Shown one piece after another: positions 8,190 to 17,701 of a DNA stretch of 64,000 nt. The stretch lies in the NCBI RefSeq assembly GCF_029637605.1, contig NZ_CP121261.1, positions 744,001 to 808,000 of the forward strand, read 5' to 3'. This stretch comes from Achromobacter spanius. GTDB lineage: Bacteria; Pseudomonadota; Gammaproteobacteria; Burkholderiales; Burkholderiaceae_B. Below the pieces are notes generated by a model that was given only the letters and a program-made list of their open reading frames with translations, ran no database searches and had not been told where the DNA came from. Position 1 is the stretch's first letter. Each line of letters opens with the position of its first letter. The position numbers and the translations under genes were made by a program.

Positions 8190-9602
8190 ATGGATACCCA
8201 AATGTCCTTCGAACCTTCGCGCCCGACGCCCGAAGCCGGCGCGCGGTCCGCCTACAACCCCACCTATGACCCGCTGGTGTCGCCGCCCGGGCAGGGACAG
8301 GACTACGCGCCCACCTACTGGGTCGCCACGGCCGGCGCGCCGCCCGAAGATGATGGCCCCATCCAGGGCGACGTCGATGCCGATGTGGTGATCGTGGGCT
8401 CGGGCTTCACCGGCCTGTCGGCGGCGCTTACCTTGGCGCGCGACTTCGGCGTGCGCGCGCTGGTCTTGGAAGCCAACCGCGCCGTGTGGGGCTGCACCAG
8501 CCGCAACGGGGGCCAGGGGCAGAATGCCTCGGGGCGCTTGTACCGGTCGCAATGGATCAGCCGTTGGGGGCTGGACACCGCCAAGCGCCTGGACACCGAA
8601 ATCCGCGAGGGCTTCGAGTATTGGAAAAGCCTGGTCGCGCAAGTGGACTGCGACGCGCAGCCGGGCGGGCACCTGTACACCGCGCATCGCCAGAAGAAAA
8701 TGGCGTTCCTGGCCAACGAAGCGCGCGTGATGCGGGACGTGTTCGGCTACGACGCCAAGATGCTTACCCAGGCCGAACTGCGCGAGCGCTACGTCCACGA
8801 CCACGAGGCGGTCGGCGCCATGCACGAGCCCGACGGCGTGGGCGTGCACCCCTTGAAACTGGCGTACGGCTATTTGCGCCAGGCACGTGCGCTGGGCGTG
8901 AGGGTGCATCCGTCCAGCCCAGTCCTGGGCTGGCGCGTGGACAAGGGCGCCATCCTGCTGCGCACCCCCGCAGGCGTGGTGCGCGCCCGCCGCGTGGCCT
9001 TCGCCACGGGTGGCTACACCGCGCAGGGCGTGAACCCGTTGCTGGACAACCGCATCATGCCGGTGCTGTCCAACTCCATGGTCACCCGCGTGCTGACGGA
9101 CGCCGAACGCGCCGCCGCCGGCCTGAAAAGCACGGTCTTCATCACCGACACCCGCACGCTGCGCTTCTACTACCGCCTGCTGCCCGACGGCCGCATGCAG
9201 ATCGGCAGCCGCAGCGCCCTGCACGGCGCCGACGCGCAACACCCGCGCCATCTGGCGCTGTTGCGCGAAGGGCTGGCCAGGAAATTTCCGTCGCTACGCG
9301 ATGTCGAGGTGGCGTATTCGTGGTGGGGGTGGGTGGACGTCAGCCACGACATGATGCCGCGCGTCACCCAACCCGACCCCGCCCAGCCGGTGTATTACGC
9401 CTTCGGCTACGGCGGCAACGGGGTAGCGTTCTCCGCGCAAGCCGGCAAGCGGCTGGCCCAGCGGATGATGGGCAAGGACGGCGCACCGTGGAACCTGCCC
9501 ATCTACGATTCCCCGCTACCCGGCCATCTGTTCGCCCCGTTCAGACGGCTGGGGCAGGGCTTGCTGTACCGCTGGTATCACCTGCGGGATGAGCATTTGT
9601 AG
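8190..9602 (+). CDS. tauY: taurine dehydrogenase large subunit, FAD-dependent
   Basis: A 470-residue FAD-dependent amine oxidoreductase of the DAO family. The dinucleotide motif GSGFTG lies at 70-75, followed by ALVLEAN, and the CTSRNGGQ segment (102-109) is typical of the gamma-glutamylputrescine-oxidase-like branch. The C-terminal YAFGYGGNGVAFSAQAGKRLA is the second FAD-binding region. The chosen start MDTQMSF at 8190 is 7 nt after tauX; an earlier in-frame ATG at 8139 would overlap tauX. With TauX it would pass electrons from taurine to the respiratory chain. It converges on tauR with 16 bp between stops. Confidence 0.85.
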   Translation: MDTQMSFEPSRPTPEAGARSAYNPTYDPLVSPPGQGQDYAPTYWVATAGAPPEDDGPIQGDVDADVVIVGSGFTGLSAALTLARDFGVRALVLEANRAVWGCTSRNGGQGQNASGRLYRSQWISRWGLDTAKRLDTEIREGFEYWKSLVAQVDCDAQPGGHLYTAHRQKKMAFLANEARVMRDVFGYDAKMLTQAELRERYVHDHEAVGAMHEPDGVGVHPLKLAYGYLRQARALGVRVHPSSPVLGWRVDKGAILLRTPAGVVRARRVAFATGGYTAQGVNPLLDNRIMPVLSNSMVTRVLTDAERAAAGLKSTVFITDTRTLRFYYRLLPDGRMQIGSRSALHGADAQHPRHLALLREGLARKFPSLRDVEVAYSWWGWVDVSHDMMPRVTQPDPAQPVYYAFGYGGNGVAFSAQAGKRLAQRMMGKDGAPWNLPIYDSPLPGHLFAPFRRLGQGLLYRWYHLRDEHL

Positions 9603-9618
9603 TGCCTGTCTTTGCCCC

Positions 9619-11151
9619 CTAAGCCGCCGCCCGCAACCGAAATCGGCGCACCACTTGCGCCAGCTTTGCAATACCCGGTTCGATCAGTTCCGGGCGGATC
9701 GACGTGAAGCCTACGCGCAAGACGTTGCCGGGGGCGTTGGCGCCGTTCATGAAGAAGACGTCGCCGGGTTCCACCACCACGCCTTCGGCCAGTGCGGCTT
9801 CTGATAATTCGGTGGCGTTCAGCCACGGTGGGCCTTGCAGCCAGCAGGACGACGAACCCGTGATAGGGGTGGGCGTGAAGTCGGGCAGGTGGCGGGCCAG
9901 CGCCTGGGTCAGTTCGGCGCCGCGTTTCTGGTAGGCCTGCGATTGCTTGCGCAGCAGCGAATGGTGGTGGCCCAGAGAAATAAATAGCGAAAAGGCACGC
10001 TGGATGTAGGCGGAAGGATGGCGCAGCATCAGCCGGCGCAGCGCGCGCAGTTCGCGGGTTAGCTCGCGTGGCGCGACGATATAGCCAATGCGCAAGCCGG
10101 GTGCGAACGACTTCGCCAGGCTGCCCACGTAGATGACGCGGCCATCGCGATCCAGGCTTTTCAAGGCCGGGATGGCGCCTTCGCCCCAGCGGCTTTCGCT
10201 TTCAAAATCGTCTTCAATGATCATGCTGTCGGCCTGGCGTGCCAGGGCCAGCAGGGTTTCGCGGCGTTCCATCGACAGCGTGACGGTGGTGGGGCATTGA
10301 TGGCCCGGCGTCACAAACACATAGTCGCAGCCCAGCAGGTGCGTGCCCGTGCACAAGCCGCCTTCGTCCACGGGCATGGGCAGCAGGTGGCGCGTGTGGC
10401 TGGCGAAGATGTTGCGGGCGTCGGGGTAGCCGGGGTCTTCCATTCCCACCACCGTGTCTTCGTTGACCAGCAGGTCGGCCAGCAGATACAGCGCATGCTG
10501 CGCGCCGACGGTGATGACGATTTCCTCGGCGTCGGCCCATACCCCCCGGCGCGGCAGCACTTGCGTGCGGATCTGTTCGATCAGCGCGGGGTCGTCGTGG
10601 GTGATCAGGTCGGGCGCCCAACTGCGGATGTCCAGCACCGACAGCGCCTTGATGCAGCACTCGCGCCATTCCGCCGTGGGAAACAGGTCGGGGTCGAACT
10701 GCCCGTAGACAAAGGGGTAGGGCTGCTTCTGCCAGTCTTGCGGCTTGCTGATATTGCGCTGGCGCGACGGGCGAAAGCGCAGCCGTTCGTCCCAGCGGAT
10801 CTGTTGCGGGTGGTCAGCAGGGGACACGGTTGCCGCCGCTTCGCTGGCCGACCCCGAATGCCCCTCCATGACCGAATCGCAGACGAAATGGCCGCTGCGT
10901 TCGCGTGACACCAGATACCCCTCGCTGACCAGTTGCTGGTAGGCGAAGACGACGGTGTTGCGCGCAATGCGCAGTTGGTCGGCCAACTGGCGGCTGGATG
11001 GCACGGGCATGCCGGGCGGCAGATGCCCGCTGAGTATGGCCGACACCAGCATCTGCCGCACCCGCCCTTGCAGGCTGAGGTTGGGCGCGCTTTCGCGTTC
11101 GAACAAGCGGTCCCACAACACAGGCTTTTGCATCGCGGCCTGGCTGGACAT
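9619..11151 (-). CDS. tauR: MocR-type regulator TauR (GntR HTH plus aminotransferase domain)
   Basis: A 510-residue MocR/GntR protein. The N-terminal winged helix (about 25-90: PGMPVPSSRQLADQLRIARNTVVFAYQQL) is followed by a fold-type I aminotransferase domain. The PLP lysine is K347 in YVGSLAKSFAPGLRIGY, and the PLP-contacting aspartate lies in IIEDDFESE. TauR proteins of this family sense taurine and activate taurine genes, and this gene sits after tauC on the same strand, facing tauY. The start MSSQAAMQKP at 11151 was chosen over an upstream in-frame Met at 11262 because family members begin close to the HTH and the longer frame runs into the tauC end. Confidence 0.88.
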   Translation of the reverse strand: MSSQAAMQKPVLWDRLFERESAPNLSLQGRVRQMLVSAILSGHLPPGMPVPSSRQLADQLRIARNTVVFAYQQLVSEGYLVSRERSGHFVCDSVMEGHSGSASEAAATVSPADHPQQIRWDERLRFRPSRQRNISKPQDWQKQPYPFVYGQFDPDLFPTAEWRECCIKALSVLDIRSWAPDLITHDDPALIEQIRTQVLPRRGVWADAEEIVITVGAQHALYLLADLLVNEDTVVGMEDPGYPDARNIFASHTRHLLPMPVDEGGLCTGTHLLGCDYVFVTPGHQCPTTVTLSMERRETLLALARQADSMIIEDDFESESRWGEGAIPALKSLDRDGRVIYVGSLAKSFAPGLRIGYIVAPRELTRELRALRRLMLRHPSAYIQRAFSLFISLGHHHSLLRKQSQAYQKRGAELTQALARHLPDFTPTPITGSSSCWLQGPPWLNATELSEAALAEGVVVEPGDVFFMNGANAPGNVLRVGFTSIRPELIEPGIAKLAQVVRRFRLRAAA

Positions 11152-11263
11152 GACGGCTCCTTGTGTAGGCGGCGCGGGTCCCCAAGACGGGGGCCGCGCA
11201 ATCCGCTCCCCAGAATAGAGGACGCCAAAATGGGACGGAATGGGGGATTGCCCTGCCGGCAAT

Positions 11264-12091
11264 CTAGATGCGCCCCTTCCACGGAATGGCGAATTTTTCC
11301 ACGTAGCGCACCAGCAGATCGAACGCGAAGGCGAACACGCCGATCACGATGATGCCCATGATGACGATATCGCTGGCCAGGAACTGCGCGGCGTTCAGCA
11401 CCATGAAGCCCAGGCCGCGGTCGGCGGCCACCATTTCCGCCGCCACCAGCGTGGTCCAGCCCACGCCGATCCCGATGCGCAGCCCCGTGAAGATCTCGGG
11501 CATGGCCGCTTTCAGGATCACGTGCCAGACGATCTGCATCCGCGTGCCGCCCATGGCATAGGCCGCATGGATCTGTTCGATGGATACCGACCGCACCCCG
11601 GCGCGCGCCGCGATCGCCATCGGCGCGAAGATGGCCAGGTAGATCAGCAGGATCTTCGGAAATTCGCCGATGCCGAACCAGATGATGATGAGCGGCAGGT
11701 AGGCCAGCGGCGGCAGCGGGCGGTAGAACTCGATGGGCGGGTCGAAGATGCCGCGCGCGTAGCGGTTCACGCCCATCAATATGCCGATGGGCACGGCGGT
11801 TACGCAGGCCAGGAAAAACGCCGAGAACACCCGCGTCAGGCTGGCCATGGCGTGTTCGGCCAGCGTGGAATTGGCCACGCCGTCGGTCATGGCCGAGATG
11901 AACTTGTCGTAGACCGCAAAGGGTGACGGCAAAAACAGCGGCTTGACCCACCCCGTGCTGGTGGCCAGGAACCACAGCGCGATCAGCGCGATGGTGGTGA
12001 TCAGGCTGATGTGGCTGCTGTAGCCCGCGCCGGGCGCGCCATAGACCTTGCCGGGCGCCGCGGGCTTGTGGCCGCCACGCGCCTTACGCAT
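11264..12091 (-). CDS. tauC: taurine ABC transporter permease
   Basis: A 275-residue inner-membrane permease of the SsuC/TauC class with about six helices. The EAA-type loop is present as [30 protein letters not shown], and [18 protein letters not shown] is a typical family segment. The ATG at 12091 overlaps the end of tauB by 8 nt (ATGCGTAA), indicating translational coupling. It works with TauB (ATPase) and TauA (receptor) in taurine uptake. Confidence 0.93.
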   Translation of the reverse strand: MRKARGGHKPAAPGKVYGAPGAGYSSHISLITTIALIALWFLATSTGWVKPLFLPSPFAVYDKFISAMTDGVANSTLAEHAMASLTRVFSAFFLACVTAVPIGILMGVNRYARGIFDPPIEFYRPLPPLAYLPLIIIWFGIGEFPKILLIYLAIFAPMAIAARAGVRSVSIEQIHAAYAMGGTRMQIVWHVILKAAMPEIFTGLRIGIGVGWTTLVAAEMVAADRGLGFMVLNAAQFLASDIVIMGIIVIGVFAFAFDLLVRYVEKFAIPWKGRI

Positions 12092-12914
12092 GAGCGGGCT
12101 CGTGGGCGGCAAGCTCGTCGCCGTAGATGATGCCAAGGACTTGCTCGCGCATGGCGATGAAATCGGGGCTGGATTTGATGCGGCGGCCATCGCGGGTCTC
12201 CAGGTAGCGCCGGTTGAAGTCCGGCGTGAAGGTGTGTGTGATGCGGCCCGGGCGCGGCGACATGACGATCAGCCGCGACCCCAGGAACAGCGCCTCTTCC
12301 ACGCTATGGGTAATGAAGAAAAACATCTTGTTGGTCTGACGCCAGATGTCCAGCAGCAGCTCCTGAATGGTTTCGCGCGTTAGCGCGTCCAGCGCCGCCA
12401 TCGGCTCGTCCATCAGCAGCATGGCGGGATCGCAGGTCAGGGCGCGGGCGATGCCCACGCGCTGCTGCATGCCGCCGGACAACTGGTAGATCATGTGGCG
12501 GTGAAAGTCCTGCAGGCCCACCAGCTCCAGGTTGCGGCGGGCGCGGGCGCGCCGGGTGGCTTTATCCACGCCTTGCAGTTTCAGGCCGAACTCGGTGTTC
12601 TCCAGCACATTCAGCCACGGCAGCAGCGCGTGCTTCTGGAACACCACGCCGCGCTCCGCGCCGGGGCCGGTAATGGGTCGCCCGCCCAGCGTGATCTCGC
12701 CTTCGGTTGGCGACAGAAACCCGGCAAGCAGGCTCAGCAAGGTGGTCTTGCCGCAGCCGGAGGCGCCCAGCGCCACCACGAATTCGCCGGGCTCGATGGT
12801 GAGGTTGACGTCGTGCAGTGCCACCACCGGGCCGCTGTCATGCATGCCTGGGTAGGTGACGCCGACGTGGTCCGCGCGCAAGGCCAGGGCGGCGGGTTGG
12901 GATGGCTGGGTCAT
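12084..12914 (-). CDS. tauB: taurine ABC transporter ATP-binding protein
   Basis: A 276-residue ABC ATPase. Walker A GASGCGKT (50-57), signature LSGGMQQR (145-152), Walker B LLMDEP (166-171) and the H-loop THSVEEA are all present. The sequence is of the nitrate/sulfonate/taurine (NitT/TauT) class. It lies 63 nt after tauA and overlaps tauC by 8 nt. It energises import of taurine through TauC. Confidence 0.95.
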   Translation of the reverse strand: MTQPSQPAALALRADHVGVTYPGMHDSGPVVALHDVNLTIEPGEFVVALGASGCGKTTLLSLLAGFLSPTEGEITLGGRPITGPGAERGVVFQKHALLPWLNVLENTEFGLKLQGVDKATRRARARRNLELVGLQDFHRHMIYQLSGGMQQRVGIARALTCDPAMLLMDEPMAALDALTRETIQELLLDIWRQTNKMFFFITHSVEEALFLGSRLIVMSPRPGRITHTFTPDFNRRYLETRDGRRIKSSPDFIAMREQVLGIIYGDELAAHEPAHA

Positions 12915-12977
12915 GCGGATTCCCCTTATGACGGCACGCCCGCGGCAAGGCGGGCGTGCAGCGCAAAGACCGCGCGG

Positions 12978-14006
12978 CTACTTGGCCGCGGCCTTCGCGT
13001 ACTGGTCCGTAACGTGCGGGCTGTAGTCGGTCAGTGCCCGGTCGATCTGCTTCTGGTCTTTCAGGAACTTGGCGCTGGCGTCCAGCGCCCGCACCGCGCC
13101 CGATTCCTTGCCGCCGCCCAGCCAGGTGGGCGACGCCTGTTCCTGTGCGGTCGGGAACACCAGCAGCTTGAGCGCGCTGACGATGTCGTCCGGCTTGCCG
13201 CCGATCAGCCGCACGATGCCCTTGACCTCGGGCGACTCGGGCGTCCACTTGGCGCCGTTGGCGTGGTAATCGGCGTAGGACTTGGCCAGCACGCTGGTGA
13301 AGGCGGCCATGAACTTCGGGTTCTTGGCTGCCCAGTCGCGGTCCACGACGATGCCGTCAAACGTGGGAACGCTGGCGCGGCCAATGGCTTCGGAGTCGGC
13401 GATGACCTTGCCGGTCTTTTCGATTTCCGTCAGCGCGGGCGGCCACACGTAGGCAGCGTCGATGTCGCCGCGCTGCCAGGCGGCCACGATCTGCGGCGGC
13501 TGCATGTTCAGGATGCGCACGTCGCGCGGGTTGATCTTCCAGACCTGGTCCATGCCCACCAGCAAGTGGAAGTGCGAGGTGGACACAAACGGCGTCGCCA
13601 CGCGCTTGCCCTTGAGGTCGGCCGTGCTGTTGATGCCCGAGCCATTGCGCGCCACCAGCGCTTCGGACTTGCCGATGTTGTCCAGGATCCAGAACAGTTG
13701 CAGGTCCACGCCGCGGGTCGCGGCCGACGTAATGCCCGTGGATCCCAGCACGCCCACGGGCACATTGCCCGAGGCCAGCGCGGTGGAAATGTCGCCGCCC
13801 GAGGTGAACTGGCGCCAGTCGACCTGGTAGCCGGCGTCGTTCAAGGCCTTGTCGAAACTGCCGTCGGCGATGGCGGACAGAAAGGGCCCGACGATGAGCT
13901 GGTAGCCGACCACCAGCTTGGTCTGCGCATAGGCAGGCGCCGCCAGTAGCGCGGCGGCAAGGCCGGCCAGGGTGCAGCGGCGGATGAGGCGGTAAATCGC
14001 GTTCAT
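12978..14006 (-). CDS. tauA: taurine ABC transporter periplasmic binding protein
   Basis: A 342-residue periplasmic receptor. The signal peptide MNAIYRLIRRCTLAGLAAAL continues to an AYA-Q cleavage site at about residue 27. The mature protein begins with KLVVGYQLIVGPFLSAIADG, matching TauA-type receptors of the NitT/TauT family, and contains GDISTALASGNVPVGVLGST and the PPQIVAAWQRGDIDAAYVW hinge region. It is the first gene of tauABC-R. A candidate TauR site lies 84 bp upstream. Neighbouring xsc and tauXY make taurine the likely ligand. Confidence 0.93.
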   Translation of the reverse strand: MNAIYRLIRRCTLAGLAAALLAAPAYAQTKLVVGYQLIVGPFLSAIADGSFDKALNDAGYQVDWRQFTSGGDISTALASGNVPVGVLGSTGITSAATRGVDLQLFWILDNIGKSEALVARNGSGINSTADLKGKRVATPFVSTSHFHLLVGMDQVWKINPRDVRILNMQPPQIVAAWQRGDIDAAYVWPPALTEIEKTGKVIADSEAIGRASVPTFDGIVVDRDWAAKNPKFMAAFTSVLAKSYADYHANGAKWTPESPEVKGIVRLIGGKPDDIVSALKLLVFPTAQEQASPTWLGGGKESGAVRALDASAKFLKDQKQIDRALTDYSPHVTDQYAKAAAK

Positions 14007-14417
14007 GGTGATCTCCGAAAGAGAATGGGCCGCGCCCCGACGCGACCGGCTTTGTGCCGGTGCGGCCTGGTGCCAGTTTGCCCGGATAGGGGCAGAACGC
14101 TAGGTCCAGATGGGGGGTTCAGTAGGAGCCAAACCGCGTTGCGGCGGGCAGGTCCCAGGGTGTGCCGGGGCCGGGGCATCGGGTATCGGCCATATGCCCG
14201 ATGCCTTGATACGGGATGCGAACCAAGGGGCGCGAATACCACGCAGGCCCTGATTCAGCAGTGACGGAAATGTCATTCATTTGTTAACGATTTGTCCAGA
14301 GTGCTGGGATACAGTCGTTTCGTCCGGTCAGGCGGGTGCGATGGACGGCCAAGCGCGTCGGTTTCCCACTGGCGGCAGGCCGAAGCCCCCGGCGGCCATG
14401 AATTCCGTCGAGGTCGT
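14007..14417. other. 411-bp divergent promoter region tauA / chemoreceptor
   Basis: This gap separates the start of tauA (-) and of the chemoreceptor gene (+). It contains the candidate TauR element at 14091-14109 and several short GC-rich inverted segments near tauA (around 14040-14075). No convincing coding frame was seen. I could not assign a sigma-28-type promoter to the chemoreceptor by eye. Confidence 0.6.
14091..14109 (-). promoter_or_regulatory. candidate TauR operator upstream of tauA
   Basis: On the - strand this reads CTGGACCTAGCGTTCTGCC, 84 bp before the tauA start. It shares CTGG-N2-CTAG and a following CTGCC with the site before tauX (7699-7716), at nearly the same distance and in the same orientation relative to the gene. 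CTGGACCTA is close to the published style of TauR half-sites. Confidence 0.5.
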
Positions 14418-16151
14418 ATGTTCACCAATCTGAAAATCCGCAGCTGCCTGGGCATTCTGCTCGCGCTGTTCTTTATCGGCATGTTGGCCGCCAACGGCGC
14501 GGCCTGGCTGGACACGCGGTCCAGCAACGCCAAGCTGAGCCGGGTCAACGAGGCCTATTCGATGCGTGTGGTGCCCGCCTACGAGGCTTACACCCTGATG
14601 CTGCGCGCGCGGCTGGCGATGGATGCCGCCATGATCAACCGGCAGGTCGGCCGCACGCAGCAAAGCGAGGCCGACGCCGCCCGCGCTGAAGATCTGTGGC
14701 GCCGTTCGCGCGCCCGCTTCGAGGCCTTCTCCAATGAGGTTCGGACCCCCGCGCTGCAAGAGAAAGCCGCGCCCGTGGCGGCCGCGTTCAAACACTATGA
14801 CGCGCTGGCCGCCGAACAGTTCGAATCCATGCGCGGCCAGGATGCCCGCGCCTTCGCCTTGCAGATGGATGCGGTGCAGGGCGCGCACCTGGCGTTCGAC
14901 CACGAGGTGGCCGACTACCTGGTCTATGTGGATGCGCAAACCAATGGCCTGGTCGCCGCTGCAGCCAGCCAGCACCTGCGCGCCAATACCCTGATCGCGG
15001 CGCTCCTGGCCGCCGCGGTGTTGCAGAGCATCGGCGCCGCGCTGTTTGTCAGCCGGTCCGTGCTGCGCCCCTTGCTGCGCGCCGGCACCCACTTCCAGAG
15101 CATTGCCGACGGCAATTTGACCAACCATATCGAGATCAAGTCCCACAATGAAATCGGTCAGCTTTTTCTTGGCCTGCAACGCATGCAGGCCAGCCTGGCC
15201 AAGACGGTGGCCGCCGTCCGCCAAGGCGTGCAGCAGATCAGCCGGGGTACGCACGACATTGCGGACGGCAATGTGTTGTTGTCGTCGCGTACCGAGCAGC
15301 AGGCTGTCACTCTGGAAGAAACCGCGTTGTCGATGGGTCGGCTGGCGGTAACCGTCAAGGAAAATGCCGACAACGCGCTGCGCGCCAACCAGCTTGCCGA
15401 GGGTGCGTCGCAAGTGGCGGGGCGCGGCGCGGCCGTGGTGGCGGACGTGGTCGGCACCATGCAGGACATCAGCGCCAGTTCGGCCAAGATCACGCACATC
15501 GTGTCGGTCATCGACGGTATTGCCTTCCAGACCAACATCCTGGCGCTCAACGCCGCGGTCGAGGCGGCCCGCGCGGGCGACCAGGGCAAGGGCTTTGCGG
15601 TGGTGGCCGGCGAAGTGCGCGCGTTGGCGCAACGCAGCGCGCTGGCGGCCCGTGAAATCAAGCAATTGATCGCCGATTCGGCTGGCCGGGTCCAGGCGGG
15701 CGCGCAGCAGGTGGAGCTTGCGGGCGCCACCATGCGCGAAATCGAGAACGCCGTGCATCGCGTGACCGACATCATGGGTGAAATCGCCGCCGCATCCAGC
15801 GAGCAGGCGCAAGGCATCGACCAGGTCAACCTGGCGGTGTCCAGCATGGACGAGGCCACGCAGCAGAACGCCGCGCTGGTCGAGCAGGCTGCCGCATCCG
15901 CGCGGGCCTTGCGCGACCAGGCTGAAGGCCTGGCGCAAACCGTCGCCATCTTCACCGTGTCGCAGCGCGTCGTGATCGACATCCCCGCCACGCGCGAACC
16001 GGTCCAGGCCCACGCAGAAGTGCTGGCCCAGGCCAAGGTCCAGACCGTGGCCGGTGCCAGGGCCCAGGCGCCGCGCCACCGCGTGGCCTTGCAACGGCCC
16101 AAGGCGGCTGGCGCTGGCGCCGATGTGCAAGACGATTGGCAAGTGTTCTGA
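14418..16151 (+). CDS. methyl-accepting chemotaxis protein
   Basis: A 577-residue transmembrane chemoreceptor. TM1 is at about 10-30, a helical periplasmic sensor of 4HB type at about 31-188, TM2 at about 191-212, HAMP to about 265, then the cytoplasmic coiled coil with the conserved signalling tip ([20 protein letters not shown], about 366-385). The protein ends in D-W-Q-V-F, an xWxxF pentapeptide of the kind that tethers CheR/CheB, so it may be an abundant, adaptation-competent receptor. The ATG at 14418 was chosen because it gives the standard short N-terminus before TM1. The ligand is unknown; adjacency to taurine uptake hints at sulfonates but proves nothing. Confidence 0.93.
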   Translation: MFTNLKIRSCLGILLALFFIGMLAANGAAWLDTRSSNAKLSRVNEAYSMRVVPAYEAYTLMLRARLAMDAAMINRQVGRTQQSEADAARAEDLWRRSRARFEAFSNEVRTPALQEKAAPVAAAFKHYDALAAEQFESMRGQDARAFALQMDAVQGAHLAFDHEVADYLVYVDAQTNGLVAAAASQHLRANTLIAALLAAAVLQSIGAALFVSRSVLRPLLRAGTHFQSIADGNLTNHIEIKSHNEIGQLFLGLQRMQASLAKTVAAVRQGVQQISRGTHDIADGNVLLSSRTEQQAVTLEETALSMGRLAVTVKENADNALRANQLAEGASQVAGRGAAVVADVVGTMQDISASSAKITHIVSVIDGIAFQTNILALNAAVEAARAGDQGKGFAVVAGEVRALAQRSALAAREIKQLIADSAGRVQAGAQQVELAGATMREIENAVHRVTDIMGEIAAASSEQAQGIDQVNLAVSSMDEATQQNAALVEQAAASARALRDQAEGLAQTVAIFTVSQRVVIDIPATREPVQAHAEVLAQAKVQTVAGARAQAPRHRVALQRPKAAGAGADVQDDWQVF

Positions 16152-16303
16152 CGAAGCGGCGCCGGAAGGAGGATCTGGCGCCTGCCCGGTAGTATCCGGT
16201 GGCCCACTTCCGCGGGGAGCAGGCCAGCGGTCGATCAACGCTACGCATGCGTGCGTCCCCGGGGATCGGGGCAGGCGCGTGCTCTCACGACAAGAAGAAA
16301 ACA

Positions 16304-17647
16304 ATGAGCGATTTCGACATGGTGATACGCGGTTCGCTGGTCAGCGCCGATAGCATTCTGGAAGAAGGTTGGTTAGGCATCGTGGACGGCAAGATCGCGG
16401 CAATGGGCAGCCACAGCCCGCCCACCGCGCGCGATCAGGTGGATGCGCGCGGGCTGTGGGTGCTGCCGGGCGCGGTTGATAGCCGTACTTATATAGGTGG
16501 CTGGGCAGACGGTTGCGGCATCGGCCGCGCGTCCCGCGCGGCGGCGGCGGGTGGGGTGACGACGTTGGTGGACATGCCCTACGAACACGCCGAAGTGATA
16601 GCCAGCCGCGCGCAGTTGGACGCAATGGTGTCGCGCATCGGCCGTGATGCGCACGTGGATGTGGCGGTGGCCGGCACCGTCAACACCGAACACGGCCTGG
16701 ACGCGGCGGACGCCCTGGCGCGGGGCGGTGTCTGCGCGTTTTCCATACCCACCTTCGAGGCCGAGCGGCAGCGCTTCGCGCATCACGAAAGTGATTTGCT
16801 TCAAGCCTTTCAGGGCATTGCGCGCTTTGGGCTGGCGTGCAGCATGCACAACCACGCCCGCCTGACCGCCAGCCGCAACGCGCGGCGGCTTCTGGAAGCC
16901 GGCAGGCCAGGCAGGGAAGTGCTGGCCCGCGCCAACCTGCCGTTGATCGAAGGCTTGACCACGCGATTGCTGTGCCGCGTGGGCGCGGCCGCCGGCGTAC
17001 GCATGCAGGCCGCCGACGTGTGGTCCGAACAGGGCTATGCCTTGTGCGCCAGTTACCGCCAGGCCGGGCACTGGGTCACCATCGAAACCAGCCTGCGCAG
17101 CCTGATGATGAGTACCGAAGACGCGCTGCAGCAGTTTGGCGGCACGGCGGACGACTATCCGCTGCTGCGTCCGCGCGTGGAAGTCGATGCGCTATGGCGG
17201 CGCCTGGCGACCGACATGTGCACGTTCGTGTCGTCCGGCTATCAGGCCCGCAGCGACGATGGCGGCGAAGGGCCGGCGCCCACGGTCGACTACGGGCCCG
17301 ACCTGCTTCTGCCCGCGCTGTGGTCGGGTTGCGAAGCTCGCGGCCTGTCGCCGTCGCTGGTGGTGCGCCTGCTGTCGCAAAAGCCCGCCGAACATTTCTT
17401 GCTGGACGATCGCAAGGGGTCTTTTGATATCGGTAAGGACGCGGACTTCGTGGTGCTGGCACCCGGGCGTTCGGCCACGCAGCAAAGCGAGACCTTTGGC
17501 CGGCCCTATACCGTGCACGTGTTTGGAACGTGGCGGCGCGGGGAACTGGTGTATGACGGCAGCCGCGTGCAGGGCGAGCCGGGCACGGGCCGCTACCTTC
17601 GGCCGCGCGCCGTGGCCCGCGAAGACCACGGCGCCATGATGATGTGA
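16304..17647 (+). CDS. dihydropyrimidinase/allantoinase-like amidohydrolase lacking metal ligands
   Basis: A 447-residue member of the cyclic amidohydrolase family by overall architecture: N-terminal strand MVIRGSLVSAD, PGAVD turn, central barrel, and the C-terminal HFLLDDRKGSFDIGKDADFVVL typical of dihydropyrimidinases. The catalytic residues are not conserved. The HxH after PGxxD is R61-T62-Y63. The lysine normally carbamylated (GxxxFK) is S147 in GGVCAFSIP. The ET-x-x-H segment reads ETSLR (R265). The D of the final D-x-x-P is G312 in SSGYQ. It looks like a non-catalytic homologue or one with altered chemistry. The frame is intact, so decay is not evident. Start ATG 16304. Confidence 0.8.
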   Translation: MSDFDMVIRGSLVSADSILEEGWLGIVDGKIAAMGSHSPPTARDQVDARGLWVLPGAVDSRTYIGGWADGCGIGRASRAAAAGGVTTLVDMPYEHAEVIASRAQLDAMVSRIGRDAHVDVAVAGTVNTEHGLDAADALARGGVCAFSIPTFEAERQRFAHHESDLLQAFQGIARFGLACSMHNHARLTASRNARRLLEAGRPGREVLARANLPLIEGLTTRLLCRVGAAAGVRMQAADVWSEQGYALCASYRQAGHWVTIETSLRSLMMSTEDALQQFGGTADDYPLLRPRVEVDALWRRLATDMCTFVSSGYQARSDDGGEGPAPTVDYGPDLLLPALWSGCEARGLSPSLVVRLLSQKPAEHFLLDDRKGSFDIGKDADFVVLAPGRSATQQSETFGRPYTVHVFGTWRRGELVYDGSRVQGEPGTGRYLRPRAVAREDHGAMMM

Positions 17648-17668
17648 TGGGGGGGATGGCTAGCCGAT

Positions 17669-17701
17669 GCCGAACTGACGCGCGTGGCGCATCAGTTCGG
17701 C
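17669..17701. terminator. inverted repeat at convergent gene ends
   Basis: GCCGAACTGA (17669-17678) and TCAGTTCGGC (17692-17701) form a perfect 10-bp stem with a 13-nt loop, lying between the amidohydrolase and the response-regulator gene. The right arm includes the stop codon of the regulator (17692-17694). There is no T-tract, so terminator activity is uncertain. Confidence 0.4.
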
